A DNA stretch of 55,905 nt from Treponemataceae bacterium (lineage in GTDB: Bacteria; Spirochaetota; Spirochaetia; Treponematales; Treponemataceae): positions 1 to 55,905 of the forward strand of contig JAKSTR010000008.1 of assembly GCA_024402495.1 (NCBI GenBank), written 5' to 3'. The stretch's first letter is position 1, and each line of letters starts with the position of its first letter. Below, in pieces: positions 8,053 to 16,939 of this stretch. A program made the translations under genes and the position numbers. The notes below the pieces were generated by a model. It had not been told where the DNA came from, did not search any database, and worked only from the letters and a program-made list of their open reading frames with translations.

Positions 8053-9099
8053 TTGAAAACAAAAATTTCCAGGTTTATTGCAGTATCAGTTGCTGTAGTT
8101 TTGTCAGTCGGCATTACATCATGTTCAGGTAAAAAACGCCCCGATGTAATTATTACTTATTCCAGAGGAAGCCTTTGCCTTGCGCCAATTCAGATAGCGG
8201 CTGTAAACGGATATTTTAAGGAAGAATTTGAGAATGCCGGTTATACATTTGATTTTGTTGAAGTAGATACAGGTACGGCTCCGGAACTTATCGCTGCCGG
8301 TAAGGCAGATGCAAGTGCAACTTTATCTGCAAGCAATATTCTTCCAATTCAGAACGGACTGAATATTACGTTTACGGGCGGGCTTCATACAGGATGCACA
8401 AAATATTTCGTAAAGAAAGATTCTACAATTAATTCAGTCAAGGATTTGAAAGGTAAAAAAATCGGTGTAATAAGTCAGGGCGATTCTGCCACAATCAACA
8501 TCAAGCGAATTCTTGCTGCTGAAGGTTTCAAGGTTGAAGGCGACAATGCTGATGTCCAGATTCTTTTCTTCCCTCAGACCGATCTTCCGCTTGCACTGGA
8601 AAACGGTGCAATTGATCTTGCAGGAATGCACGACCCGGTTGCATATAAATCACAGGAAGCTTATGGCTTTAAAACTCTCATTGATACACTTACGGACGAT
8701 AAGTTTTCAAAAGAATACTGCTGTCAGTCTTATGTAACCACTGATTTGGTAAGGAATAAGCCGGAGGCTGCCGCCGCATATACAAGGGCAATCCTTAAAG
8801 GTGCGGCATTCGTTCAGGCAAATCCCGAAGAAACTGCAAGAATTCAGATTGAAAATCATTTTGTAGAAGGTGACCCTGTTTTGAATGGAAAAATTCTTAA
8901 AATTTTGAATTACAACCCCGGCATAAAAGAAGCAAAGCAGACAATTGCCAATATTACAAATGAACTGAAAGAAATAGGGCTTTTGAACAAGGATGTGAAT
9001 ACGGCAAAATTCGTAAACGAACATTTTACGGTTTTGAGTGGTGTACCGGAAAGCTATATTTATAATGGCGACGGAACATTTACGGAAATTTGGGATTAG
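8053..9099 (+). CDS. ABC transporter substrate-binding lipoprotein, SsuA/TauA/NMT1 type
   Basis: 348 aa. Would capture a small anionic or sulfur compound outside the inner membrane for the permease/ATPase genes downstream. It begins with a lipoprotein signal peptide, hydrophobic AVSVAVVLSVG then lipobox ITSC (lipidated Cys near residue 24). The fold type is given by ITYSRGSLCLAPIQIA, a run around AAGKADASATLSASN, and VKDLKGKKIGVISQG as in sulfonate, taurine, nitrate and thiamine-precursor binding proteins. Starts at TTG 8053, chosen because AGGAGG is at 8041-8046 and the signal peptide follows at once. Lies behind hairpin/terminator copy 3, so it appears co-regulated with cysK and the nitrogenase-like genes. 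Ligand not readable; sulfonates or thioethers are the natural guess. Confidence 0.85.
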   Translation: MKTKISRFIAVSVAVVLSVGITSCSGKKRPDVIITYSRGSLCLAPIQIAAVNGYFKEEFENAGYTFDFVEVDTGTAPELIAAGKADASATLSASNILPIQNGLNITFTGGLHTGCTKYFVKKDSTINSVKDLKGKKIGVISQGDSATINIKRILAAEGFKVEGDNADVQILFFPQTDLPLALENGAIDLAGMHDPVAYKSQEAYGFKTLIDTLTDDKFSKEYCCQSYVTTDLVRNKPEAAAAYTRAILKGAAFVQANPEETARIQIENHFVEGDPVLNGKILKILNYNPGIKEAKQTIANITNELKEIGLLNKDVNTAKFVNEHFTVLSGVPESYIYNGDGTFTEIWD

Positions 9100-9136
9100 T
9101 ACGAGTTTTCTGCCGGCATAAAAAAAGTTATTTTTT

Positions 9137-9174
9137 CGCAGAAGAATGGAATAAGCTGTTCTTCTGCGCTTTTT
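9137..9174 (+). terminator. Intrinsic terminator after the binding-protein gene
   Basis: CGCAGAAGAA (9137-9146) and TTCTTCTGCG (9159-9168) form a 10-bp stem followed by CTTTTTG. It separates the binding protein from its permease and would make the former more abundant than the latter. Confidence 0.85.
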
Positions 9175-9290
9175 GTTCTGGTCAAATCCTATTGGTTTTC
9201 ATAAAAAATCAGTATTTAAAATCATTTTTCATCTGACAGTTTGATGACAGTCAATCTTAATCACAGTTTGTTAATATATGTGGGGTAAGT

Positions 9291-10241
9291 ATGAAAAAAA
9301 AAATATACAGTCTGCTTCTGGTTTTTTCGCTGGTTGCGGCATTGATATTTGCAGTTGCATTAAAAAATTCAAGGGTACAGCCAAAAGCAGAAGCTCCGTT
9401 CTTTTTTTATCTTCTTGGAATTCTGCTTGCGGTTTATGTTGTTTTTTTTATTCTTTCTTTTTTTGTGAAGGAAATAAGAAAATATCTTGAGCTGAAAGGT
9501 CCGCTTTATGCCGGTGCGATTCTGTTCTTCAACATATTGAACATTGTAACGGCAAAGCTTGATGTTCTTCCGCCGCTTTATTTTCCTTCATTGGACAGAG
9601 TGGTGGAAAAACTTGTTCTGGACAGACAGTTTCTTCTTAAATGCATCTTCTACTCATTCAGGCTTCTTGTTACAGGTTTTTCTATCGGTGCGGCGGCTGG
9701 TTTTGTGACCGGTGTATTTTTAGGATATTCAAGAAGATTTTCCTACTGGGTCGCTCCAATTACAAGAATATTGGGGCCTATTCCTACAACGGCATGGATG
9801 CCGCTGGCGCTCTCAACATTCCCGACTACTTTTGGAGCCAGTGTATTTCTTATTGCTTTTACTGTCTGGTTCCAGATTTCACTCATGACTTCAAGCGGCA
9901 TACAGTCAATTAACAAATCCAGCTTTGAAGTTGCGGACACGCTTGGAGCATCGAACCTGTATCAGATACTTCATATTGCGATTCCAGGTGCAGGCCCAAG
10001 CATCTTCCTTGGATTTTTCTACGGCACGTGTTCTTCGTTTTTGACTTTGATGACGGCGGAGATGGTCGGTACAAGCGCCGGCATCGGCTGGTACATAAAC
10101 AATCAGAAATCCATCATGTGCTATCAGGGAGTCTATGCTGGACTCATTCTGATTGCGGTTCTGTGTTCCGCAGTTCTGACTGTGCTGTTCAAGGTCAGGG
10201 CAAAAGTTCTTCCGTGGGAAAAAGGAGTCATCAAATGGTAG
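9291..10241 (+). CDS. ABC transporter permease, SsuC/TauC type
   Basis: 316 aa membrane protein. Two extra N-terminal membrane segments (about residues 8-25 and 38-60) precede the usual permease core, which begins at the LPPLYFPSLDRVVEKL stretch near residue 87. The cytoplasmic EAA loop reads FEVADTLGASNLYQILHIAIPGAGPS (about 205-230). Start ATG 9291 has a weak TGGGGTAAG upstream. Its last codons overlap the start of the ATPase gene, showing translational coupling. Forms the channel for the uptake system whose binding protein is at 8053-9099. Confidence 0.85.
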   Translation: MKKKIYSLLLVFSLVAALIFAVALKNSRVQPKAEAPFFFYLLGILLAVYVVFFILSFFVKEIRKYLELKGPLYAGAILFFNILNIVTAKLDVLPPLYFPSLDRVVEKLVLDRQFLLKCIFYSFRLLVTGFSIGAAAGFVTGVFLGYSRRFSYWVAPITRILGPIPTTAWMPLALSTFPTTFGASVFLIAFTVWFQISLMTSSGIQSINKSSFEVADTLGASNLYQILHIAIPGAGPSIFLGFFYGTCSSFLTLMTAEMVGTSAGIGWYINNQKSIMCYQGVYAGLILIAVLCSAVLTVLFKVRAKVLPWEKGVIKW

Positions 10242-11020
10242 AAACAAAAGGACATCTTGAAATAAAAAATGTAACGCAGATTTTCAATGACGGTGAAAAA
10301 TCTGTGACGGCACTGAATGATTTTTCACTTGATGTGCAGCCCGGTGAATTCATTTCCTTCATCGGTCCATCTGGGTGTGGAAAGTCAACGCTGCTGAGGA
10401 TTGTAAGCGCACTGGACAGACCGACATCCGGAAAGATAATCCTTGATGGAAAAGAAATTGTAAAGCCTGGAAAAGACATCGGTATGGCGTTCCAGCAGTC
10501 TAACCTTTTTCCGTGGCTTTCGATTGAAGAAAACATTGCGTTTGGTTTGAAGGCAAGAGGAGAGTACAAGGAACATAAGCAGGAGGTTTCAGATTTCATT
10601 GATGTCGTTGGACTCAAGGGATTTGAAAAATCTTTCCCCTATCAGGTGAGCGGAGGAATGGCGCAGCGGGCTAGTCTTGCAAGAAGCCTTGTAGGGCATC
10701 CAAAAGTTCTTCTTCTTGATGAACCCCTTGGAGCGCTTGATGCTTTTACCAGGATGACGATGCAGGATGAAATTCTTCGTCTGTGGGAAAAATATAAGAT
10801 GACTGTCCTTATGGTCACCCACGATGTTGACGAAGCGATCTATCTTAGCGATAAGGTTGTCGTCATGTCGCCGCGTCCTGCAAAAGTTGAAAAAATCATC
10901 AAAATCCAAAAGTCGCGTCCAAGAGCAAGAAGCCAGGACGACTTCCTTTTGTACCGCTCGGAAATCTTGAAAATTCTTCACTTTGGCGGAGAAATTCTGG
11001 AACCCGAATATACACTGTAA
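10235..11020 (+). CDS. ABC transporter ATPase, SsuB/TauB type
   Basis: 261 aa from ATG 10235; the frame is open further upstream, but the start overlapping the permease stop (10239-10241) and behind AAAGGAG is clear. Walker A GPSGCGKST (about 44-52), Q-loop FQQSNLFPW, signature VSGGMAQRAS, Walker B VLLLDEPLGALD and switch His in MVTHDVDEA are all present, so it should be active. Energises the preceding permease. Confidence 0.9.
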   Translation: MVETKGHLEIKNVTQIFNDGEKSVTALNDFSLDVQPGEFISFIGPSGCGKSTLLRIVSALDRPTSGKIILDGKEIVKPGKDIGMAFQQSNLFPWLSIEENIAFGLKARGEYKEHKQEVSDFIDVVGLKGFEKSFPYQVSGGMAQRASLARSLVGHPKVLLLDEPLGALDAFTRMTMQDEILRLWEKYKMTVLMVTHDVDEAIYLSDKVVVMSPRPAKVEKIIKIQKSRPRARSQDDFLLYRSEILKILHFGGEILEPEYTL

Positions 11021-11202
11021 AAAAGCGAAAAAAACACATTTTGTCAGTTTCAAGCGGTGCAGTATTTTTTCTGGTATTATGTGCTGTTTGCTTGGTCTGC
11101 AAATGGCGCATAACACAAAATTACATATAAAAAGCTTGTGTAAATGTCTCCTTTTTTTTATCCGCCTGATGTTTCTGTAAAATTTTCTTCATTTTTGTTT
11201 TG

Positions 11203-11231
11203 TTGATTATTTTTAGGCTATAAGGTAAAAT
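11203..11231 (+). promoter_or_regulatory. Sigma-70-type promoter of thrA-like gene
   Basis: TTGATT (11203-11208), 17-nt spacer, TAAAAT (11226-11231), 64 bp upstream of the start codon. The rest of 11021-11202 holds no gene or clear terminator that I can see. Confidence 0.65.
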
Positions 11232-11294
11232 TATAAAAATACTATTTTTTGTGTAGGTTTTGTATTTACAAACAAAAAAATTAGGGGATTTTAA

Positions 11295-13784
11295 ATGATT
11301 ACGTTAAAATTTGGCGGAACTTCTATGGGAAGTGCAAGCCGCATTATGGATTCAGCCGACATTATGCTTGGCCGTGCTGAAAATGACCGCATCAGTGTTG
11401 TTGTTTCTGCTGTTGCCGGAGTTTCTAACAAATTACAGGAAAGCATCGACAAAACCATCGAAGGCGCATCTGCTGCCGATTTTATCAATACAATTCGCAA
11501 AACCCACACTACCATTTGTACCGAAATCAGCCAAAGCCTTTCTAAATTTGACACAAAAGCCGTTTTAGCCGAACTTGAAGAAGTTTTCGGCGAATATGAA
11601 CGCCTTTTGAACGCAGTTTCTGCTTTCGGCGAATGTCCGCTTTCTGTTCACTGCCGCATCATGGGCATTGGCGAACGTTTGTCCAGCCCTATCGTTGCCG
11701 AAGTTTTGCGCGCAAAAGGTCAGACAGTTTGCCTTCTTGATTCGCGCAAATATATTTTTACCAACGGAAATCAGGCACAGGGCGACCCGGATATGCTGCG
11801 CACAATGGAAGCTTTTTCGCTTGTTCGCGACGGAAAAGTTGGTAAAGACGCACGCATTCTGCTTTTTCCGGGCTTTATCTGTTCTTACAAAGACGGTTCA
11901 ATGGGCTTGCTCGGCCGCAACGGTTCAGATTTTTCTGCTGCACTGGTTGGCGTTGGGCTTGGTTCTAAAAAAGTTGAATTCTGGACAGACGTTGACGGCA
12001 TTTTTACCGCAGACCCTCGCATCGTAAAAGATGCAATCATGATTGACGACATGAGCTACGAAGAAGCCATGGAACTTTCGTTCTTCGGTTCAAAAGTGCT
12101 TCACCCTAAAACCCTGGCACCGCTTGCCGCCAAAGGCATTGAAGCATGGAGCCTGAACACAATGAACCCGGCTTCCCGCGGTACAAGAATTACTTCCGGT
12201 CAGTTTGAATCGGGCGGACCAATCCGCGGTATTTCGTGCCTTAAAAACACGGCAATCATCAGTGTTTCGGGCAGCGGAATGAAAGGCAAGTCGGGCATGG
12301 CTGCACGCATTTTTGCATCGGTTTCTCGTGCTGGCATTTCAATGCTTTTAATTACCCAGTCAAGTTCAGAATACACAATCAGTTTTTGCGTTAACCAGAG
12401 CGATGCACGCACTGTACAGGAAGTTTTGGGACAGGAATTTGAGCTTGAACTGCGCGAAAACATCATCAATCTGATTGAATTGCAGGAAAACTGCGCAATT
12501 GTTTCTATTGTTGGCGACGGCATGAAGCACAAACGCGGTATCGCAGGTACTTTCCTTGATTCCCTTGCTTCGCAGGACATCAACATTCTTGCAATCGCCC
12601 AGGGTTCAAGCGAACGTTCAATTTCTGTTGTAATCAACGGAAAAGACGGCGATACAGCCGTGCGCATTGCACACCGTTTCTGCTTTAACACAGCCCAGTC
12701 AATTGAAGTATTTGCCTTTGGTGCAGGTACAATCGGCGGAACTCTTATTGACCAGATTCGCGACCAGCACGACAAGCTTCTGGCACAGAACGTTGACATT
12801 AAGGTTATGTGCATTACCACAATTGACGGTATGTACATGAACGAAGAAGGCATTGATCTTTCTACATGGCGCGAAACAATGAAAAATCCGCCGGTTAAAT
12901 TTTCAACTTCTGATAAAAACGTTGACGAAATCATTGAGTTTGTAAAGCGCGTTAAGCCGCTTAACCCTGTATTTGTAGACTGTACCGCAAGTTACGATTT
13001 GCCGGAACGCTATCTTGACCTTCTTAATGCAGGCATGAGCATTGCAACACCGAACAAACGTGCAAACAGCATGAACATGAAGTTTTACAAGGATTTGCGC
13101 AATACTGCAAATAAAATGCACCGTCGCTTTTTGTACGAAACAAACGTTGGTGCCGGTTTGCCGATTATTGATACCTTGCAGAACCTTTTCAAATCCGGCG
13201 ATAAGCTTACCGAGTTTAACGGAATCATGTCTGGTTCACTTTCTTACATCTTTGGCAAGCTTGATGAAGGCGTTTCTTTCAGCAAGGCAGTGCTTGAAGC
13301 TAAGGAACTGCGCTATACCGAACCTGATCCGCGCGACGACCTGAACGGTATGGACGTTGCCCGCAAAGCCCTGATTATTGCCCGTGAAAGCGGAATGGAT
13401 ATTGAGCTTGAAAATATCACGATGAACAAAGTTTTCCCTGAAAATTTTGATACAAGCGGAACTGTTGAAGAATTCCTGAAACGCCTGCCGGAAGTTGACG
13501 AATATTTTGCCAAAAAAATTGCCGACCTTAAAAAAGAAGGCAAGGTTCTGCGCATGGGTGCTTCCATTAAAGACGGAAAAGTTTCCGTTGGCATGCTTGA
13601 AGTTAATCAGGAAAATCCGCTGTACGGCGTACGCGGCGGCGAAAACGCATTTGTTTTCTACACCGAACGCTATCAGCCGATTCCGCTTACAGTACGCGGT
13701 TATGGTGCAGGTGCAGGCGTAACAGCCGCCGGTGTATTCGGCGATATTCTGCGCACGGTTTCGTGGAACCTGGAACAAATGTAA
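11295..13784 (+). CDS. thrA: Bifunctional aspartokinase / homoserine dehydrogenase
   Basis: 829 aa, the full fused length. The N-terminal kinase (1-about 290, opening with KFGGTSMGS) phosphorylates aspartate; paired ACT regulatory domains follow (about 315-460, with SVSGSGMKGKSGMA and SIVGDGMKHKRGIAG); the C-terminal homoserine dehydrogenase starts with the dinucleotide motif FGAGTIGGTLID near residue 475 and carries GIMSGSLSYIFG, YTEPDPRDDLNGMDVARKA typical of the catalytic part. Supplies homoserine for threonine and methionine. The ACT pair suggests feedback by threonine, as in the family. Arg is almost always CGC/CGT here, unlike the AGA/AGG-rich permease just upstream. Confidence 0.95.
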   Translation: MITLKFGGTSMGSASRIMDSADIMLGRAENDRISVVVSAVAGVSNKLQESIDKTIEGASAADFINTIRKTHTTICTEISQSLSKFDTKAVLAELEEVFGEYERLLNAVSAFGECPLSVHCRIMGIGERLSSPIVAEVLRAKGQTVCLLDSRKYIFTNGNQAQGDPDMLRTMEAFSLVRDGKVGKDARILLFPGFICSYKDGSMGLLGRNGSDFSAALVGVGLGSKKVEFWTDVDGIFTADPRIVKDAIMIDDMSYEEAMELSFFGSKVLHPKTLAPLAAKGIEAWSLNTMNPASRGTRITSGQFESGGPIRGISCLKNTAIISVSGSGMKGKSGMAARIFASVSRAGISMLLITQSSSEYTISFCVNQSDARTVQEVLGQEFELELRENIINLIELQENCAIVSIVGDGMKHKRGIAGTFLDSLASQDINILAIAQGSSERSISVVINGKDGDTAVRIAHRFCFNTAQSIEVFAFGAGTIGGTLIDQIRDQHDKLLAQNVDIKVMCITTIDGMYMNEEGIDLSTWRETMKNPPVKFSTSDKNVDEIIEFVKRVKPLNPVFVDCTASYDLPERYLDLLNAGMSIATPNKRANSMNMKFYKDLRNTANKMHRRFLYETNVGAGLPIIDTLQNLFKSGDKLTEFNGIMSGSLSYIFGKLDEGVSFSKAVLEAKELRYTEPDPRDDLNGMDVARKALIIARESGMDIELENITMNKVFPENFDTSGTVEEFLKRLPEVDEYFAKKIADLKKEGKVLRMGASIKDGKVSVGMLEVNQENPLYGVRGGENAFVFYTERYQPIPLTVRGYGAGAGVTAAGVFGDILRTVSWNLEQM

Positions 13785-13810
13785 TTATATATATCAAAAG
13801 GAGATAGATT

Positions 13811-14302
13811 ATGGAACGTTATGTATTGTCAGTTTTGGTAGAAAACCATGCCGGTGTTTTAAGTCGTGTTTCTGGTCTTTTTAGCCGCCGCGGTTACAAT
13901 ATTGACAGCCTTACAGTTGGCGAAACCTATAACCCGGACCAGTCGCGCATGACAATTGTTGTACGCGGCGATGAATATACTTTGGAACAGATTGTTAAGC
14001 AGCTTTCTAAGCTGGTTGAAGTTATTTCAATTGAACATTGTGCCCCGGCGGAAACCGTTGTACGCGAACTTGCATTGATTAAAGTAGCCGTTTCTGGCGA
14101 AAAACGCGGTGTAATTGTAGAAACTGCAAACATTTTCCGCGCCCACATTGTTGATGTTGGCGTTGATTCACTGGTAATTGAAGCAACCGGTAGCGAAGAC
14201 AAAATTGAAAGTCTTATCCGCCTGCTTGAACCGTTTGGAATTATGGAACTTGTACGCACCGGTTTAACAGCCATGAGCCGCGGCGCATCTGTTCTTAAAT
14301 AA
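13811..14302 (+). CDS. ilvH: Acetolactate synthase small (regulatory) subunit
   Basis: 163 aa, standard size. N-terminal ACT domain with VLVENHAGVLSRVSGLFSRRGYNI, then the C-terminal half with ERELALIKV-like RELALIKVAVSG and EATGSEDKIESLIRLLEPFGI. Gives valine feedback and activity to the large subunit, which is not in this window. Lies 26 bp after thrA behind AAAGGAGATAG and likely shares its transcript. Confidence 0.93.
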   Translation: MERYVLSVLVENHAGVLSRVSGLFSRRGYNIDSLTVGETYNPDQSRMTIVVRGDEYTLEQIVKQLSKLVEVISIEHCAPAETVVRELALIKVAVSGEKRGVIVETANIFRAHIVDVGVDSLVIEATGSEDKIESLIRLLEPFGIMELVRTGLTAMSRGASVLK

Positions 14303-14330
14303 AAGCCTTTAAAAAGCTTAAATTGCATAA

Positions 14331-14363
14331 AAAAAGCACTGAATTTTTGTTCAGTGCTTTTTT
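14331..14363. terminator. Bidirectional terminator between ilvH and the twin ABC ATPase
   Basis: AAAAAGCACTGAA (ending 14343) and TTCAGTGCTTTTTT form an 8-bp GC-containing stem flanked by A-run and T-run, so it can serve both converging genes. Confidence 0.85.
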
Positions 14364-14446
14364 GTTTTTAAAGTTTAGAAGAATGCTTCCGCAGCAGGCG
14401 CGGATTTGCAGAATTCCAAAAATCTTTTTATAAAACGCTAAAACAT

Positions 14447-16036
14447 TTATCTTTCAAGAATCTGGTACATCGGCGTTTCTCCGGGGCGCAGTTCCAGAAC
14501 CTGCTTTTCGCATGGCAAAACTTCGTCCGGGTCGTGGGTAACGTGCAGAAGGGTAGTCAAGCCACTGTCGGCAATGGTCTGCAAAATTGAAAGCACGCGC
14601 GTCTTGCTTTCGCTGTCCAGACCGTGACAGGGCTCGTCAAGGATAAGCAGTTTAGGGCATTTTACCACGGCGCGTGCAATCAGTACGCCGCGCTGTTCAC
14701 CGTAAGAAAGGGTTTTAAACGCTTCGTCATAGCGGTTTTCAAAGCCGCAAAGCTTTAACCAGGACCGGGCGAGAATTTTTTCATAATCGCCGACTTTTTC
14801 GTAAAGACCTATGGAATCGTGCAGACCGGAAATTACAATGTTTTCAATTTTCATATCGCCAAAATTGCGGTAATCAACGTGCAGGCGGTACGAGACAATG
14901 CCCATTTTTGCCTTAAGTTCCCATATTGTTTCGCCGCTGCCGCGCTTGTTGCCAAAAAGCCGCACATCGTTGCAGAAAACCTGGGCATTGTCGCCGGTTA
15001 TAAGTTCCAGAAGCGTGGTTTTGCCGCTTCCGTTTGGTCCGCGGATAAGCCAGTGCTTGCCGCTTTCAACTTTCCAGTTCAAATTGTCAAGAACTTTTTT
15101 GCCGTCCCAGCCGACGCATACATTATTCATTTCAATAAGCGGCAAACTGCTGCCTGCTTCAATTGCCTCTTTTTGCAAAATGCCCTGTTTCTGGGCTTCG
15201 GCAACGGCATGTACCAGTTCGGCTTTCATCTGTTCTTTTGTTTCTTTTTCGCTTTCCTGCCGTGCCTTCAAAAAACCGGCGTAGTCCGCAACCTTGCCGC
15301 AAAAACTAACGCTGCCCTTGTAAAGTTCCAGCACGTGGGTAATCGAATCGGGCACGTAATCAAATCTGTCCATTAAAAGCAAAATTTTCGGTATGTGCAC
15401 GTCAGGGGCGTTTTTATCAGCTGAACCGGCAGAATTTTTGTCATTCTGTAAAAGACCGGCAAGAAAATTGCGCAGGTTTTCTCGGCTCTGCACGTCCAGA
15501 CCTTCAAAAGGCTCGTCTAAAATCAGCAGGTCGCTTTTTGCAGCCAGAGCCTGCGCCAAAAGTGTGCGCCGTATTTCGCCGGTAGAAAGATATTTAAGCC
15601 CGCGGTTCAAAATATGACCAATGCCTAAAAGCTTTACCGCCGGGTGTTCCGCAAGATTGCAGTCTTTTTCTGCAGGGGGCAGGGCGCTGGCAATAAAGGC
15701 GCCGGCGGTACGTCCAATATCCACGCCGCCTTCTACAAATTCAGATTCATCATTTGCCATTTCTTCTTCAATAAGCGCGGCAGCTTTTTCAAAAGAAACC
15801 GAAACCGTAGAATTCTTGAAAATATTCGTGTAAAAACTGCCTTCGGCAAAATTGTCCGGCACAATTTCCAGATTTCCGCTCAAAGCCGAAGCCATTGCGC
15901 TTTTTCCGCCGCCGTTGCTGCCGGTTATCAGCCAGTTTTCGCCGTCTTTGTAAACCCATTCAAGGTTTTCTATAAAATTTTTGCGTCCGTCGCTGACGGC
16001 GCATTTGTGTATGTTTATAAAAGTATTTTTGTTCAT
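14447..16036 (-). CDS. Twin ABC ATPase, ModF/PhrA-like
   Basis: 529 aa soluble protein with two complete ATP-binding cassettes and no membrane segment. First: GSNGGGKSA, then YLSTGEIRR signature and LLILDEPFEGLD; second: GPNGSGKTT, TLSYGEQRGV signature, LLILDEPCHGLD and the switch LHVTHDPDE. This domain pair without transmembrane parts is that of ModF-type proteins, named from the molybdate locus of E. coli but of poorly defined function. No molybdate permease lies nearby. Start ATG at 16036 has a weak AAGGAAAA upstream. Transcribed away from the following hypothetical gene. Confidence 0.8.
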   Translation of the reverse strand: MNKNTFINIHKCAVSDGRKNFIENLEWVYKDGENWLITGSNGGGKSAMASALSGNLEIVPDNFAEGSFYTNIFKNSTVSVSFEKAAALIEEEMANDESEFVEGGVDIGRTAGAFIASALPPAEKDCNLAEHPAVKLLGIGHILNRGLKYLSTGEIRRTLLAQALAAKSDLLILDEPFEGLDVQSRENLRNFLAGLLQNDKNSAGSADKNAPDVHIPKILLLMDRFDYVPDSITHVLELYKGSVSFCGKVADYAGFLKARQESEKETKEQMKAELVHAVAEAQKQGILQKEAIEAGSSLPLIEMNNVCVGWDGKKVLDNLNWKVESGKHWLIRGPNGSGKTTLLELITGDNAQVFCNDVRLFGNKRGSGETIWELKAKMGIVSYRLHVDYRNFGDMKIENIVISGLHDSIGLYEKVGDYEKILARSWLKLCGFENRYDEAFKTLSYGEQRGVLIARAVVKCPKLLILDEPCHGLDSESKTRVLSILQTIADSGLTTLLHVTHDPDEVLPCEKQVLELRPGETPMYQILER

Positions 16037-16211
16037 CTGTTTTTCCTTTTGTGCGTGTTTTTTACGCTATTTAATGGAAGAAATTATACAGAATTGCACA
16101 AATCGCTTCAACAAAAGCTTTTGCCGCCGCTGCATAAAACGCCACCTTGAAAATTCCCGGTTTTGGCGGTAAACTTTTAAAAATAATTTTGTCTTTTTAG
16201 AGGATTTTTAG

Positions 16212-16931
16212 GTGGAATATTCCCTTGCTGATGCAAAACGTTATGCCCGATTTTTGGTTCGCCGCGCCTGCACGGATTTTTCCCTGAGTGATTCGCGCTT
16301 TGAAGTGCTTAACAACGGCCGCCAGCTTGAAACTTTTGCATTGGAACAGCTTTTGCAGGACAAAATTCTTAAGCAGAAAGAAAACCCGTTTATTTTTGGC
16401 GCAATGCTTGGCGAAAACAACTGCCCGTTTGCTGCAAAAATGAAGGAATTTTTACAGCTTCTTGCCGAAACCCACGGCGAAACCGAAAAATACGATATTC
16501 AGCTGGGCATTTATATTTTGCTTCACGGTTCAAAATTGTCAGAAATTCGCCCGCTCCGCATTTCCAAGCGCCTTACCAACCTGATTATTGACGAAGATTT
16601 TGTAAATTACGGGCTTTGTAATCTGGCAATTGTGTTTGTTTACGCGTTTTTTAAGAAACTTGCAAAAGACATTTACGATATTAACCAGCGTTTTACCGCC
16701 GCCGATTTAGACCAGCAGCAGAAACTTTTGCGCCTTTACGGCACGCAGAAACGGCGGCATTTGCTTTGCAACGGCGCGCTTTTTGAAGCAACTGAAAAAA
16801 TGCATCTGCTGGCAAATAATGAAAAAACAGCCGAAATTATGGAAGTTGTAGAGCTTTTTCAGTCTTTTTTAGCCAAAAATCCAGACTTAGTTTCAAAATC
16901 TGCGCTTTTTGACGCAAAATACGTTTTTTAG
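16212..16931 (+). CDS. Hypothetical protein, mostly helical
   Basis: 239 aa; family not recognised. No signal peptide, no membrane segment and no metal or nucleotide motif can be seen. The composition (many Leu, Lys, Glu, Phe) and spacing suggest an alpha-helical cytoplasmic protein. Start is a GTG at 16212 behind TAGAGG; no better start lies downstream nearby. The next gene begins 8 bp later, so the two are probably translated together and may act together at the membrane. Reality of the gene is supported by length, codon use like thrA and a tight junction with its neighbour. Confidence 0.65.
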   Translation: MEYSLADAKRYARFLVRRACTDFSLSDSRFEVLNNGRQLETFALEQLLQDKILKQKENPFIFGAMLGENNCPFAAKMKEFLQLLAETHGETEKYDIQLGIYILLHGSKLSEIRPLRISKRLTNLIIDEDFVNYGLCNLAIVFVYAFFKKLAKDIYDINQRFTAADLDQQQKLLRLYGTQKRRHLLCNGALFEATEKMHLLANNEKTAEIMEVVELFQSFLAKNPDLVSKSALFDAKYVF

Positions 16932-16939
16932 GAAAAGTT

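Noticed and set aside
14447-16036. Molybdate transport link for the twin ABC ATPase
   Set aside because: Only the ModF-like architecture suggests it; there is no modABC, and the nitrogenase-like set does not look molybdenum-dependent.
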